This document shows, in pieces, positions 48,801 through 64,000 of a stretch of DNA of 64,000 bases. Where the stretch lies: positions 62,001 to 126,000 of the forward strand of contig NC_089272.1 in the NCBI RefSeq assembly GCF_963678975.1. Direction: 5' to 3'. The position numbers and the translations under genes were made by a program. Positions within the stretch are counted from its first letter, which is position 1. Each line of letters begins with the position of its first letter. The notes beneath the pieces were generated by a model that did no database searches, was not told the origin of the DNA, and saw only the letters and a list, made by a program, of their open reading frames with translations. Origin of the DNA: Dysidea avara. Its lineage: Eukaryota > Porifera > Demospongiae > Dictyoceratida > Dysideidae.

Positions 48801-51800
48801 AATGATTGCACAAACAAGCGTGTTGCCACGCCTTCAGGGATCCACTTGACAGTGCCAGAACTTTAACATTAGCCAATTCCCTTTAACACTATCATGTTTT
48901 CGCTTTGATTAGTGGCCGAATTGGGCTAAATACAGCAACCCTTAATGGCAATATAAATGAACAATTACTGAAATATCCGTGTTACTTTACGCAATCATTA
49001 ATCACAGGGTAATACACCCTTTCGATACTCTTGGTTACTATTATATACTCTTGGTTACTATTATATACTCTTGGTTACTATTATATACTCTTGGTTACTA
49101 TTATATACTCTTGGTATAAGTGACCTCTGTCTTGCTTCACTACTTTTTATTTCTTTTGATCCCCAATCGAACTTAAAATTCCTAACTTTTACTAGTACTT
49201 GTTTGTTTACTTTGTAACAGTAGTATGACTGGTGATCCATGCATACATTTTTACCACATCAAAAGAAAGAATGGTGCCAGGCTTGTTGTTTTCATCTTTA
49301 AATGAAGAATAGCCTGCTACACAGAGTTACAAATGAAGAATACTATGAGAAGGATCTCTGCAATCAATCCAATCACAGTGGAAAACTTGAGACAGTTCCC
49401 GTTTCAAACGTGTGAATAATTTTTAAAATTTTTGTAGGAAGTGTTTCAGGTTATACCTAACCAATACTGCCAAGGTGCCATGAAGGTATTGTGAGGTAGC
49501 TGGTTTTAGCCAAACCTCCATGATCCCTAATATACAGTATTATCATACCGTACTAGTTAAAGTACTGCCGCGAATGTGATATAGGAAAATAGCATGAGGG
49601 GGACTGGCTCATAAGGAGCTGAGTATGATATAGGAAAATAGCACGAGGGAGACTGACTCATAAGGAGCCGAGTGCTGTATTCAGCTTGAGACCACGCCAG
49701 AGTGCTATTTTTCCCGTATTGCACGAGCATGGCTGTTCTTTAACTGGTTTAAAGTGTTTTCTGGTTGTCTTTGTTTGGAGTGTTCATTTTGTAGACTTGA
49801 ACCACATCAGTTTTACAATCAGTAAGTGTCTATATAGTTCAAATTTGATCATAAAACAAACATGGGATGAAGGGGTTAATCATGTTATCTGGAAACAATA
49901 ATGATAATACTTTCGAGTCAAAGCAGCTGAGTACCAGTAATGAGATTTCAGCCTAACCAGATTATTATATTTGTAATTCTTAAGCTTGATGAAGTGTAGT
50001 AGTCTTAACAAATTTCATGGCAAGTAATCATGGTAGGAGACTTAAGCTCTACCAATCATGACTGGGCATGTGTACAATCTGAGTGCAGAGCCACTTGTGA
50101 GGTGACATCTAGCTTTGTGCAGTGTTTAAGAACTTCGGTCTCGTTTATTGTGCTCCTAACACTAACTGTATGTATTTATTTCTGCCCAAAACATATCCAG
50201 TTTGTGATTATTATTATTATTATTTATTTCTTGTCCATTAAATGTTTGACAATAGCTAGGATTATCCACCAGGGACTATATGAGACCAAAAGGATAGGAC
50301 GGACCAGTAGGATTGAGGGGCACCAGTAGGATTGAGGGGCACATGGGACAGTCTCCATCCTGTCCTATAACATCTGTAGTACCTAAAGGACAGCCTATAT
50401 GGGATAGAGACTAATTGTGATGGCAGACTTGAAGTGAGGCACAAAGAATAGGTAGTCCCACCCATGGTGTAGGAGTAAGTAGTCCCACCCATGGTGTATG
50501 AGTAGGTAGTCCCACCCATGGTGTATGAGTAGGTAGTCTCACCCATGGTGTATGAGTAGGTAGTCCCACCCATGGTGTAGGAGTAGGTAGTCCCACCCAT
50601 GGTGTAAGAGTAGGTAGTCCCACCCATGGTGTAAGAGTAGGTAGTCCCACCCATGGTGTACGAGTAGGTAGTCCCACCCATGGTGTATGAGTAGGTAGTC
50701 CCACCCATGGTGTAAGAGTAGGTAGTCCCACCCATGATGTAAGAGTAGGTAGTCCCACCCATGACTAAATGCTTGGTAGCTACAAATAAAAAAGATCAGT
50801 GATGTTTGATAGTAGGATCATTGTCTAAATGAAATAGAATAGCAAAATGATGCCCTTCTGAAAAACACTCAGATTTAGAGGCTAATTTTCAAAAATGAGA
50901 TGAGCCTTGTCAACATTGTTCTATCCCAAGTGATGTTTATATATTTTGATTGGCTCTGCCAGAATTATGATAGTGTCAACAAAAACTAGTTTTTCCTATC
51001 AGCTCTACTGGGAAATGCTATCATTGTCGTTCAGCCAATGTACAGGTAGCCAATGTAATCAAGTCCACCTCATTTCACTGTCGATGCCTATACCTTGTCT
51101 CACCTACCAACAACAGATGGTGTTTGAATGTTACATGAACATTGTTGAGTTATTTTAATGATTTACCTTCCACAGATCAGGGTTAAGCCGGATGGAAGTG
51201 GCGTGGTCACTGACGGGGTTAAACATTCACTTAACCCGTTTGATGAGATTGCCATGGAGGAAGCTATTAGAATGAAGGAGAAAAAAATAGCCAATCAGAT
51301 TGTAGCCGTCAGCTGTGGACCAGACAAATGCCAGGTAACATAAGTATCCATGGCAACATGTTGTATTGTATTCTCATTACCAAGGAGACACTTCGTACTG
51401 CCTTAGCAATGGGAGCTGATGAAGCCATACATGTTAAGTTGTCTGATGCTGAGTATGAGACTCTGCAACCTTTGGCTGTTGCTAAGATACTCTCAGAGGT
51501 TGCTAAGCAACAAAAGGCAGATTTGGTGATAGTGGGCAAGCAGGTTAGCTAGTATGACCACACCCCTTAGTAACCATGGCCACACCCTCTTAGGCCATTG
51601 ATGATGATAGCAACCAAACTGGTCAAATGATAGCAGCTTTATTGGACTGGCCACAGGTAAACATGACTGGGTACTTATAAGAATCCTTAGGTATAGCTGG
51701 TCCCTCTGCCATCATTAGTTTACAGTATAAAGTGTTCTAAATAACTTTGCAACATTTAAAGTACACCAATATCAATGTTCTCATATAATTATCCATTCTG

Positions 51801-54800
51801 ATAACTGGTATCAATAATTGCAGTAGTGGGTTACATCTGAACATTAAAAGTTTTCACTGTGGACAATAAATATTACAAAACAGTTAAAACAGTGGTTGCC
51901 AAAATGTTTTTGTAAGGAGGAAAAGACTAGTGAAGAAGGTGTGATGAAGAGATGTGGACAAAGAAGGAGTATGCTGATTCAGGCCCCTTGTCCAATATGT
52001 GCTACAAGACATTGGTAGTTATGCTAATTCAGTTAAATATCTCCTATGAAGTCAACTAATTTCTAATATGATATCAGTATACTCCCTTGATTATCCGACC
52101 CCTTGGGACCAAGACTTGTTCAGATAATCAAAAGGTTTGGATAATCAAAGCCTGTTCATTTATATACAGAGCCCTGTTCAAATACTCTAATAGAACAAAA
52201 TACTCTAATAGAGCAGTCGGTTCTACCATTCGGATACCCACGTGTTAGGGATAATAGAGTTTGGATAATCAAGGGAGCACTGTATTTATATTGGTGCACC
52301 TCTAGCAATGCTTTACGTTACCCTAGCAACAACTTACCTAGCAACAATGCTTTACAAGTGTCATGTCCTGGAGATGATGGTAGTAATCTTGTATATACCA
52401 AAAGTTTTATCTGCTGTTTTGTTTCCTAGGCAACATTTGCATCAGAAGTGACAGTCGTGGAGGACAAGTTACGAGTTACCAGGGAGATTGATGGAGGTTT
52501 GGAGACCATCACTGTGGCAACTCCAGCAGTGATTTCAGCAGATCTCAGACTAAATGAACCACGTTATGCCACTTTACCTAATATTATGGTAAGTGTAACT
52601 AGTAAACACACTCCAACACCTTCTATACAATAACATCATCTACAATGGAATGTACATTCAACATACAGATATCTAATATTACTTAACCACCCTAATTTGT
52701 ATTGAAGTAAGTACCCAGATGCCAGGAATAGCACCTATAAAATGGGTGAGTTAGGCGACACCAGTCATCACATCAGGTGACTACCCTGTTATTTAGTACC
52801 TCGATCTTGTACTACTACTAATCCAGTTACTAATTTCTCTGCTTCAATGATAGTATTTGTGTGTTCTTTTAGAGTAGTTGACATCAGAATGAGTTTCAAT
52901 CATCCAAACACATAGCTCACTAGTGGAGTTGTGGGCAGGGGGGGGGGGGGGGGGCATGACAAGCGCTAATCAAATTACGTTAAGTACCAGAGTGAGAAAT
53001 GCACTTATGGTAAGTGTTCATAGTGATATATCAGGCATGAATGACTGTATATGGTCGTTAAAGGATTGTTGTAACCCTTTGTGGGAAGTCTGTGACTGCC
53101 ATTCATCATCATCATTACTTTAAGTCTAGTTTCTCCTTAATGGAACATTTGTAGTCACAAAATTCACATCACTGTAAAGTACAGATAAATATAACCTGAA
53201 TATCACTTAATCCCAGGTGATCCCCACCATCAGTATAATGTACAGGACCTATTTGGCTCACATGAAATGTTTTCTGATGTAGTGAATTGTTATACTAGTA
53301 CACGTGACACATGTCGCACCCCCTCCCCCAGGGTGTGAGGGTATGCTGTAGCTCAGTCAAGCCTGCCATGTTTACATATTCCTCTAATGCCATTTTATTG
53401 CTTCTCTGTTATCTATAGTAACAAAGGAGTGGACAACCACAGTTTCGGCCTTTTGTGATGAGAGTTGTACCAAAACTTCAGACAGACTTTCAAGGTGAAA
53501 AACCTCTAACGTGATCTAACGTGATTTCACAAAATGGAGACTTTCATGCTAGCAACATAGTTAGGCACACGTTCAATCAATTAATGACATCATTTATTAG
53601 TTATATAAAGAAAAACAGGAGGACTCATATCTGTTATGTCATAACTGTTATGTCATGACTGTTATGTCATAACTTCACGATACACCCTTCTACAGGAGAG
53701 TAACACTCTTGATATAAGCCTGTCTTCAGGCATCAACTCCACTGGAATAAGTTAGCTTCATAAACTCACGGAACTGGCAGAAAGTCTAGCTGCCTGCAAA
53801 TGCTGTATCTCTTGTCAGCCTCGAGCTCAACTTTCTTGTAACCCTTCTGAGCCATCATCTACTGAATATATTTTATCCTGGTTTGGTCCCAATTGATTAC
53901 CAGCTCATTTCTTTCATCATTTTGACTCCTTTAGTGTCCTGGCTTTTGACTGGTTCAAATTGCTTACAGTGAACCTACTTTAGTTGTAGCTTCCCTCTTC
54001 ATCTTGCCAAGGAAAGCTTTTCTTTAGCTCTCCAATGCTTTCTGATAATGCTAGACCTCTTTCTAAAGCATATGAAATGAGCAGCTGCGATTACATCTTG
54101 AATGTGCACCCTTCTGTGCTGACTCTTAATGTGTGGATCCTTGCTCACCTTGTCTGAAAGTATGGAAGGCCTTCCTGTTTTTGTTGCCCTCTAGAGCTGT
54201 GATAGGCTCAAAATTTATTTTGCCATTTGCTTTCTTCATGTCAGCCACTGTCTTCCAGTTGTTAACACTACTGCACTTCAAATTTGGAAACTCGTCTATA
54301 ATGCCTTATCACTGCAGCAGATCACGTGAGATGCAGCATAATTAGCCTTTTCTGTTCCTCATACTGAAATTAAAGTAGATGTAAATTTATGTTTTTATAT
54401 ACCGTATTTACTTGGTTAAATGCCACGGCTACTATTAGCCCAAGCTCCAAAATTGATGTGGCTACTATTCGAGGGCGGCGTTTATTGTACTTGAGCACTT
54501 ATTATATGCGGCTACTATTCAATCCAAGGCCAAATTCGAAGTACTTTGCCATGTGTTCAGCAAATTGTCTTCAGCGCCTACAGTGTGATTTATGGTAAGC
54601 TATGCCATACAGTGCGAATGTACTCGAGGGTGTGCACGAGGCGTGCATTAAAAGAATTTACGAAGGTGGAACGATGGGAGATGCTGTCACTTATGAATGT
54701 TTCATTGAATTTGTTGTTAGAGGACACCATGTTTATAAAACTATATGGAATCCTGTTATAGGTGAAGTGTTGGTATGTGAACAAGAGACTGACAATGACG

Positions 54801-57354
54801 AAGATTCATGTGCAGTAGCAGTCAAGCTGGACGATATTATTGTTGGACATGTCCCACAAGAGATTTCAAGAATATGTTGGTATTTTTTAGAAAGGCATGG
54901 GGCAATACTGTGTGAAATTACTGGGCACAGACAATACTCTAGAGACTTAGTTCAAGGAGGTTTAGATGTACCATGTATTTTCCACTTTTGGCACCAAGAA
55001 ATTGGTACAATAGACAAATTGGAAATATTATTGCACAGAGCAATAGGGAAAATTGATTGAAATAATTGTAAATACAGAAATGATAAATTGTACAGTCATT
55101 CGTGTGAGTTAATATACAATGAAATCACTGTTAATGTACCAGCTAGTCTTCGTCAGATAACTCGCTATCAGTCTCACAATCAGTGTCACCTCCATCAATT
55201 ACTGCTTCATTGTTTTCTAATTCCTCCTCATCTTCTACCGGTATGTCTACTTCATCAAATGGATCCTCTGTTTCTGTATCTGGTTCTAGAAGCTGCCTTG
55301 TACAGTCTTCAACCTGGGCTCTTGCAGCAGAGGCAACACCATCATCCTGCATGCAATGTATCTGACTATCCTGTGAGCCACCTATTGGGACGGATATTCC
55401 ACAAGCAAGGAATGAATTCTTAATAAGATCTTCACTTAGGCTATCCCAGGCTTCCTTCACCCACTGCACACAAAGAAGTTTGCTTGGAGCTCTCATGTTG
55501 CCTGCTGGAGTAAATGACATTTCACCAGACAAAAGCCACTCCTCATATTTACTCCTGTATGCCTCCTTGAATGGTTTGTTCCAAGAAACATCGACAGGTT
55601 GAAGATGCTTTGTTAAACCTCCAGGCACAACAACCACATCTGATCTTGCTTGTTTCACCTTTGCTTCCACTGAGTCAGTGAGATGACATTTGTATGCATC
55701 CCACACCAGCATTCTTCTGTGAAATGACAGTGTTCCCCAAACTTTGTCTACCCAGATTTCTGTTAACTTCTCATTCATCCAGCCATTTTTACTGTACTCT
55801 ACAACAACTGGAAATCTGAGCAGTTGGGGATCCCTTCTGACCCCTTTGAACACAACGAAAGGCTTTAATTTATTGCCGTTTGCCATTCCTGTTAAACACA
55901 CAGTAAACCTGGCTTTGTCATGACCAGTGGTGAAAATTGGAACTGATTGTGCTCCAGTTTGAGTTATGGTAGTGTTACCAGCCATGTCCATCCAGCATGG
56001 TGTCTCATCCATGTTACCAATGGCTAATAGTTCATAATTGTACTTAAAGCGGAGCTTTCTAGCCTTCATAATAAAACTTCTTCATAATAAAACTTACTAC
56101 CTTGTCAGTCAGCTGAGGTGGTAGCCTTTGTCCTACTGTTGTTCTTCTTCGCAATGAAACCCCCAACGCTTCATGAAATTGCAGAGCCAACCTCTACTGG
56201 CCGCAAATGGCTTGTTACTACTGCTGCCTGGTTCAGCAGGAGTGCTGCTGTGACTCAACTCGAGGGCCTTGCGCTGAATTGCCTTGTAGTGACACAAAGG
56301 TTTCGTGACCTCAAACCTTCAATGTATGAAGCCAGTGCTTCTTCAATATCTGGATACTTCGCCTTACGTCCTCCACCAACCAGCCTCCTCTTCTTCGAGT
56401 CGGTATCTTCTAGACGGTCCTTCTGCAATTTCCATTCTCGCACTCTCTTTTCGTCCACTCCAAATTTCCTGCTAGCTTCCCTATTGGTTGTGCCTTCTGC
56501 ACTCTCAACAACCTGTAACTTAAATGTAACACTGTAATTTCTTTTCCTTTTGGCAGAGCTGCTTGCTGCCATTGCCAGACACGTGAAACTTGAATAATAG
56601 CCGCGGCGTTTATTCAAGGGCGGCATCTATACTCAAAATTGATACATTCATTGCGGCCACTATTCAAATGCGGCGACTATTTGAGGTGCGGCGTTTAACC
56701 AAGTAAATACGGTATAGCCAAATAGAATTTTACAAGCATTGCAGGTTTTACTCAGCTAATCATATATGCATTTTTATGATAACAGGTTTCTCAGTATAAC
56801 CTTGAGAGTTGTGTTAATACAACTGAACCTAGGGTGTAGCTTGTGTTAATACAACTGAACCTAGAGTCCGTACATGTCCATTGAACACATTAATCACTTG
56901 TACTAGTATCATCATTATTAGGAGCAGTGCCAACTTAAGTATTGAGCACAACAATACTGAGGCAATTGGTGTAGTTTTGTATGGAGGGGTGAGACATAAA
57001 ATGGACCAGAATACTCTTAATAGAACAATCACACAACTGTGTGCTGTTAAAATTGCTGGCTAACTAGTTGCCATAGCAATAAGCAATTTAAAGGTGTACA
57101 CTTATAGGTAGTTGCTAATGCTATACTCCCCATACTAACTGTTGCCATGGATACTAGTTAATATGTGCACCTGCTTGTTACAGAAAGCTAAGAAGAAACC
57201 GATGGCAACCACCACACCATCAGATTATAATGTGGATATCAGTCCTCGCCTGAAAGTGTTAGCAGTCAGTGACCCACCCACAAGAGAGGCAGGATCAAAG
57301 GTTGCTGATGTCGACGAATTAATAACAAAACTGAAAGATGCAGGATCACTATAA
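45872..57354 (+). CDS. ETFB: Electron transfer flavoprotein subunit beta
   Basis: ETFB pairs with ETFA in the mitochondrial matrix. It carries AMP and docks acyl-CoA dehydrogenases, whose electrons pass via FAD to ETF-ubiquinone oxidoreductase. Exons are 45872-45934, 51176-51334, 51385-51543, 51594-51656, 52430-52588 and 57184-57354. All junctions are in phase 0, giving 257 aa against about 255 in the family. Motifs are [78 protein letters not shown] and EIDGGLETI. The recognition loop [12 protein letters not shown] continues into KAKKKP over the last splice; lysines here are methylated in mammals. Intron 1 is 5.2 kb and intron 5 is 4.6 kb, the latter holding the pogo element. Every exon from the second to the fifth is 159 or 63 nt long. 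Confidence 0.95.
45996..46410. mobile_element. PIF/Harbinger-type MITE in ETFB intron 1
   Basis: TIRs of about 40 bp start TGCACCTATCAATGTAAT and continue with ACTACCACTAATACGGGCT. Flanks are TTA on both sides. Same family as 14971-15248. Confidence 0.75.
46949..47014 (-). repeat. tRNA-like SINE head or tRNA pseudogene
   Basis: On the minus strand TAGCACAATGGCTAAGACTC resembles an A box and GGGTTCAAATCCC a B box, about 40 nt apart. The anticodon stem does not pair, so I call it tRNA-derived. Confidence 0.5.
48553..49062. repeat. Foldback of 0.5 kb with amplified right tip
   Basis: The arms 48557-48690 and 48958-49060 are inverted (AATGATTGTGTAAAGTAACA and its complement). The right tip continues as a 22-bp tandem (CTCTTGGTTACTATTATATA) to about 49.12 kb. 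Confidence 0.8.
50448..50762. repeat. 27-bp minisatellite
   Basis: About 11.6 units around TAGTCCCACCCATGGTGTA. The 27-bp period leaves minus-strand frames open; these are not genes. Confidence 0.92.
52073..52290. mobile_element. Tigger/pogo-type MITE
   Basis: Inverted ends TCCCTTGATTATCC / GGATAATCAAGGGA lie in ETFB intron 4 (51657-52429), which holds no gene. Two copies of the 19-base motif (52183, 52201) lie inside it. Confidence 0.6.
52589..54399. other. ETFB: ETFB intron 5, part before the pogo element
   Basis: A poly-G run (52936-52954), no gene, and the decayed transposase relic at 53.7-54.3 kb. Confidence 0.5.
53690..54300 (-). pseudogene. Older, heavily decayed pogo-type transposase relic
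   Basis: In minus-strand order, a helix-turn-helix-like piece ([20 protein letters not shown]) ends near 54.13 kb. A piece around 53.93-53.75 kb matches the family's first catalytic region ([26 protein letters not shown]). Several stops and frame changes interrupt it. It abuts the younger pogo element but is a different copy. Confidence 0.45.
54602..55060 (+). CDS. HIRAN-like accessory ORF of the pogo-like element
   Basis: An intact 152-residue ORF. The central part ([46 protein letters not shown]) has the pattern of a HIRAN domain: a conserved start strand, a Glu/Asp-rich turn and the GHVP box. HIRAN domains bind single-stranded or damaged DNA ends in HLTF-type proteins. There is no membrane segment or signal peptide. 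Its stop is 82 bp from the end of the transposase on the other strand. The link to DNA ends in transposition is inference. Confidence 0.65.
   Translation: MPYSANVLEGVHEACIKRIYEGGTMGDAVTYECFIEFVVRGHHVYKTIWNPVIGEVLVCEQETDNDEDSCAVAVKLDDIIVGHVPQEISRICWYFLERHGAILCEITGHRQYSRDLVQGGLDVPCIFHFWHQEIGTIDKLEILLHRAIGKID
55143..56626 (-). pseudogene. Pogo-like DDE transposase, frameshifted
   Basis: The N-terminal block (56626-56255) is a Lys/Arg-rich helix-turn-helix of the CENP-B/psq type ([22 protein letters not shown]). The catalytic block (56069-55143) shows [21 protein letters not shown] and [17 protein letters not shown] with three plausible catalytic Asp. An acidic tail ([10 protein letters not shown]) ends it. 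Between the blocks the coding signal crosses two frameshifts near 56.26 and 56.16 kb, so no full protein is made. Similar domesticated proteins exist in animals, but frameshifts and TIRs argue for a dead transposon here. Confidence 0.8.
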
Positions 57355-58237
57355 AAACACATCATGTACATATTAGGAAGTATGTAATTTATTATCTACT
57401 AAAAATCCATGACATGGCATCCTGATCGTAGGGTCTCTCAGTATCCATTACTCTAATAGAGCAGTCACCTTTGATGTTAATGAGGAGACACCTACAAACT
57501 ACTCTAATAGAACACACATCACAATTGCAACTCTCAAATTAACATTAATGATTACATGTGCTCCCATTATTGTTAACTGATAGCAAGACAATACACTTTA
57601 CTGTAGTACCTAGCAACAGATAGTCATTAATAGCAAGCTTAGCTAGACCAGATCACATGACATTTAGAGGCTCATCTTCACGATCACACATCAGACTAGT
57701 TGTGGCTTGGGTACTCACGACGCTTAACACCAGAACACACCCACTTTGTTGTTTGGTTCATAGTGACACACCCACTCACGGTACCTGATCATCACTGACA
57801 CACCCACTCACAGTACCTGATCATTACTGACACGCCCACCCCAGTGGTTGGTTCACACTAATAACAGCCTCAGCTGGTTAGTGCTTGTCATGACAACAAA
57901 TTAGCTGTATGTAATTAATCTGTAGTGTGAATAAAGATTATGAAGTAGAGACTTGTCATACAGTGGCTCATGTGAGACATGTTTGGACCAACCTTAGTGT
58001 TAGTGTCCTGGTTATCAAAGTCAACTAAGGGACTTAAATGAAGTGTCCACATTAACAGTTTCCAGTGTTCATGGACCACTCAGAGTGGAAATGTGGAACA
58101 TATCATTTACTGATAGCTACCATTGTAGTAGCTAAAACTGTATAAATCAAAAAAATTGAAAATTGCAAGTCAACACAAAATGTACAGGGGGGTGGGACTA
58201 TATACAAATGGGGCAATATGATTGGTTACAAATGATG
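57355..58237. other. Convergent ETFB-SIK interval
   Basis: Holds the ETFB 3' UTR, a pair of the 19-base motif (57449, 57500) and two or three short repeats around ACACACCCACTCACGGTACC. No gene. Confidence 0.5.
57930..57935 (+). promoter_or_regulatory. ETFB: AATAAA poly(A) signal, likely for ETFB
   Basis: A canonical AATAAA lies about 575 nt after the ETFB stop on the same strand and before the convergent kinase gene. Assignment is by position only. Confidence 0.4.
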
Positions 58238-63341
<5,104 letters not shown>

Positions 63342-64000
63342 CTGTAAGAGGGATCATGTGATTAGTGCTTAGAGGGTGGTAGGGGGTGACCTTAATTTAG
63401 GGAGTGATCTTAATTTAAAGATTGACCTTAGAGCAATAATGTTTTTGCTAAAATTACTCTTTTCGCATGATGAAATATTGTACCTCATTTGGGTTCTGTG
63501 GATAATGTCAAGTTGAGGCTATGAACAATGTCAAGTTGAGGCTGTGGATTTGTAAATATAAGTAGTTAATCGTTAATGAAGATGATGACAGGTTGCTGTT
63601 GTAATAGTGACCTCAAATGATGTCATGCACTGGGTGTGACACTTAGCCAAATACTTTGGTACACATGTTTCCACTTTCTGTGCTGAATTATGTACCCACA
63701 ATCAAAGCTTTTTGTATGATCATGTTAATATGTATGGCCTCAATAATACCTTTCCCTTAAACCCTAAACCCGCAGGGAAATGCACGTTTATACAATGTGG
63801 GCATGCATGGCGACACTAGGTGGGGTGACTTACTTCTTACAGCCTACATATACACATACATGTACATTAAAAGTCTATTCACTGGGCTACTTGGAGAAGG
63901 TTAAATGAACACTGTAACTACAGTAGCTTATTTGTTATGAAGTAATGAACACTGTAACTACAGTAGCTTACTTGTTATGAAGTGGTGAACAGTGGCAAGT
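63342..64000. other. SIK: SIK intron, unfinished at window end
   Basis: I looked for the N-lobe exons (Gly-rich loop, VAIK) and saw none. A 38-bp duplication starts near 63906 and 63946. Confidence 0.5.

Larger units (their letters stand above)
45935..51175 (+). other. ETFB: ETFB intron 1, repeat-filled
   Basis: Holds a TTA-flanked MITE, a tRNA-like SINE head, a 0.5-kb foldback, a 22-bp array near 49.03 kb and a 27-bp array. Short ORFs near 47.3-47.95 kb on both strands resemble nothing I recognise. I see no other gene. Confidence 0.6.
54402..56712. mobile_element. Pogo-like DNA transposon with TIRs and TA target site
   Basis: The inverted ends CCGTATTTACTTGGTTAAA start at 54402 and end at 56712, each flanked by TA (54400-54401, 56713-56714). 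Subterminal copies of CGGC-rich and GGCTACTATTC-like motifs recur inside both ends. Two genes converge within it: a HIRAN-like ORF (+) and a pogo-type transposase (-). It sits in ETFB intron 5. Confidence 0.85.

Overview
This is eukaryotic, animal-type DNA. Five protein genes are recognisable, all split into short exons by GT-AG introns, many of them only 44-60 bp long. The families present (CEP120, UBASH3, salt-inducible kinase, ETFB, SDHD) point to an animal. The mix of tiny introns, a very high load of minisatellites and foldback MITEs, and non-vertebrate pogo and Ty3/gypsy relics suggests an early-branching animal such as a sponge. The species is an inference and is not proven by the sequence.

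Layout. At 2.08-12.07 kb (+) lies CEP120, a centriole-elongation protein. Its first exon or exons were not found, and a 4-kb intron carries a reverse-transcriptase relic on the opposite strand. At 13.2-13.8 kb (+) is SDHD, the small membrane anchor of mitochondrial complex II. From 15.7 to 21.5 kb there are only tandem arrays: a TTAGGG-rich 35-bp array, a 31-bp array, a 29-bp array and a 2.7-kb array. At 21.6-45.75 kb (-) is UBASH3 (TULA/Sts). Its eight exons (UBA, 2H phosphoesterase, SH3, PGM-type phosphatase) are spread over 24 kb of introns that hold most of the satellites and foldbacks in the window. Only 118 bp separates its start codon from that of ETFB, which reads the other way (45.87-57.35 kb, +) and encodes the beta subunit of the mitochondrial electron-transfer flavoprotein. 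The shared promoter contains three CACGTG boxes. At 58.2-63.3 kb (-) is a salt-inducible kinase whose N-lobe exons are beyond the window. ETFB and the kinase converge.

Mobile DNA. There is a near-complete pogo-like element (54.40-56.71 kb) with a dead transposase and an intact HIRAN-like ORF, and an older pogo-like relic beside it. There is a 5'-truncated Ty3/gypsy copy with one LTR, and a PIF/Harbinger-type MITE with a matching empty site elsewhere in the window. Foldback elements are numerous, including one of about 0.8 kb.

I see no operon, phage, CRISPR or defence system. The most interesting signals are: a minisatellite that seems to have grown from a UBASH3 5' splice site; the three-E-box bidirectional promoter; a 19-base motif repeated at eight loci, usually in pairs; the giant foldback; and the HIRAN-bearing pogo element. 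SDHD and ETFB both feed electrons to ubiquinone in mitochondria, but they lie over 30 kb apart and nothing shows co-regulation.
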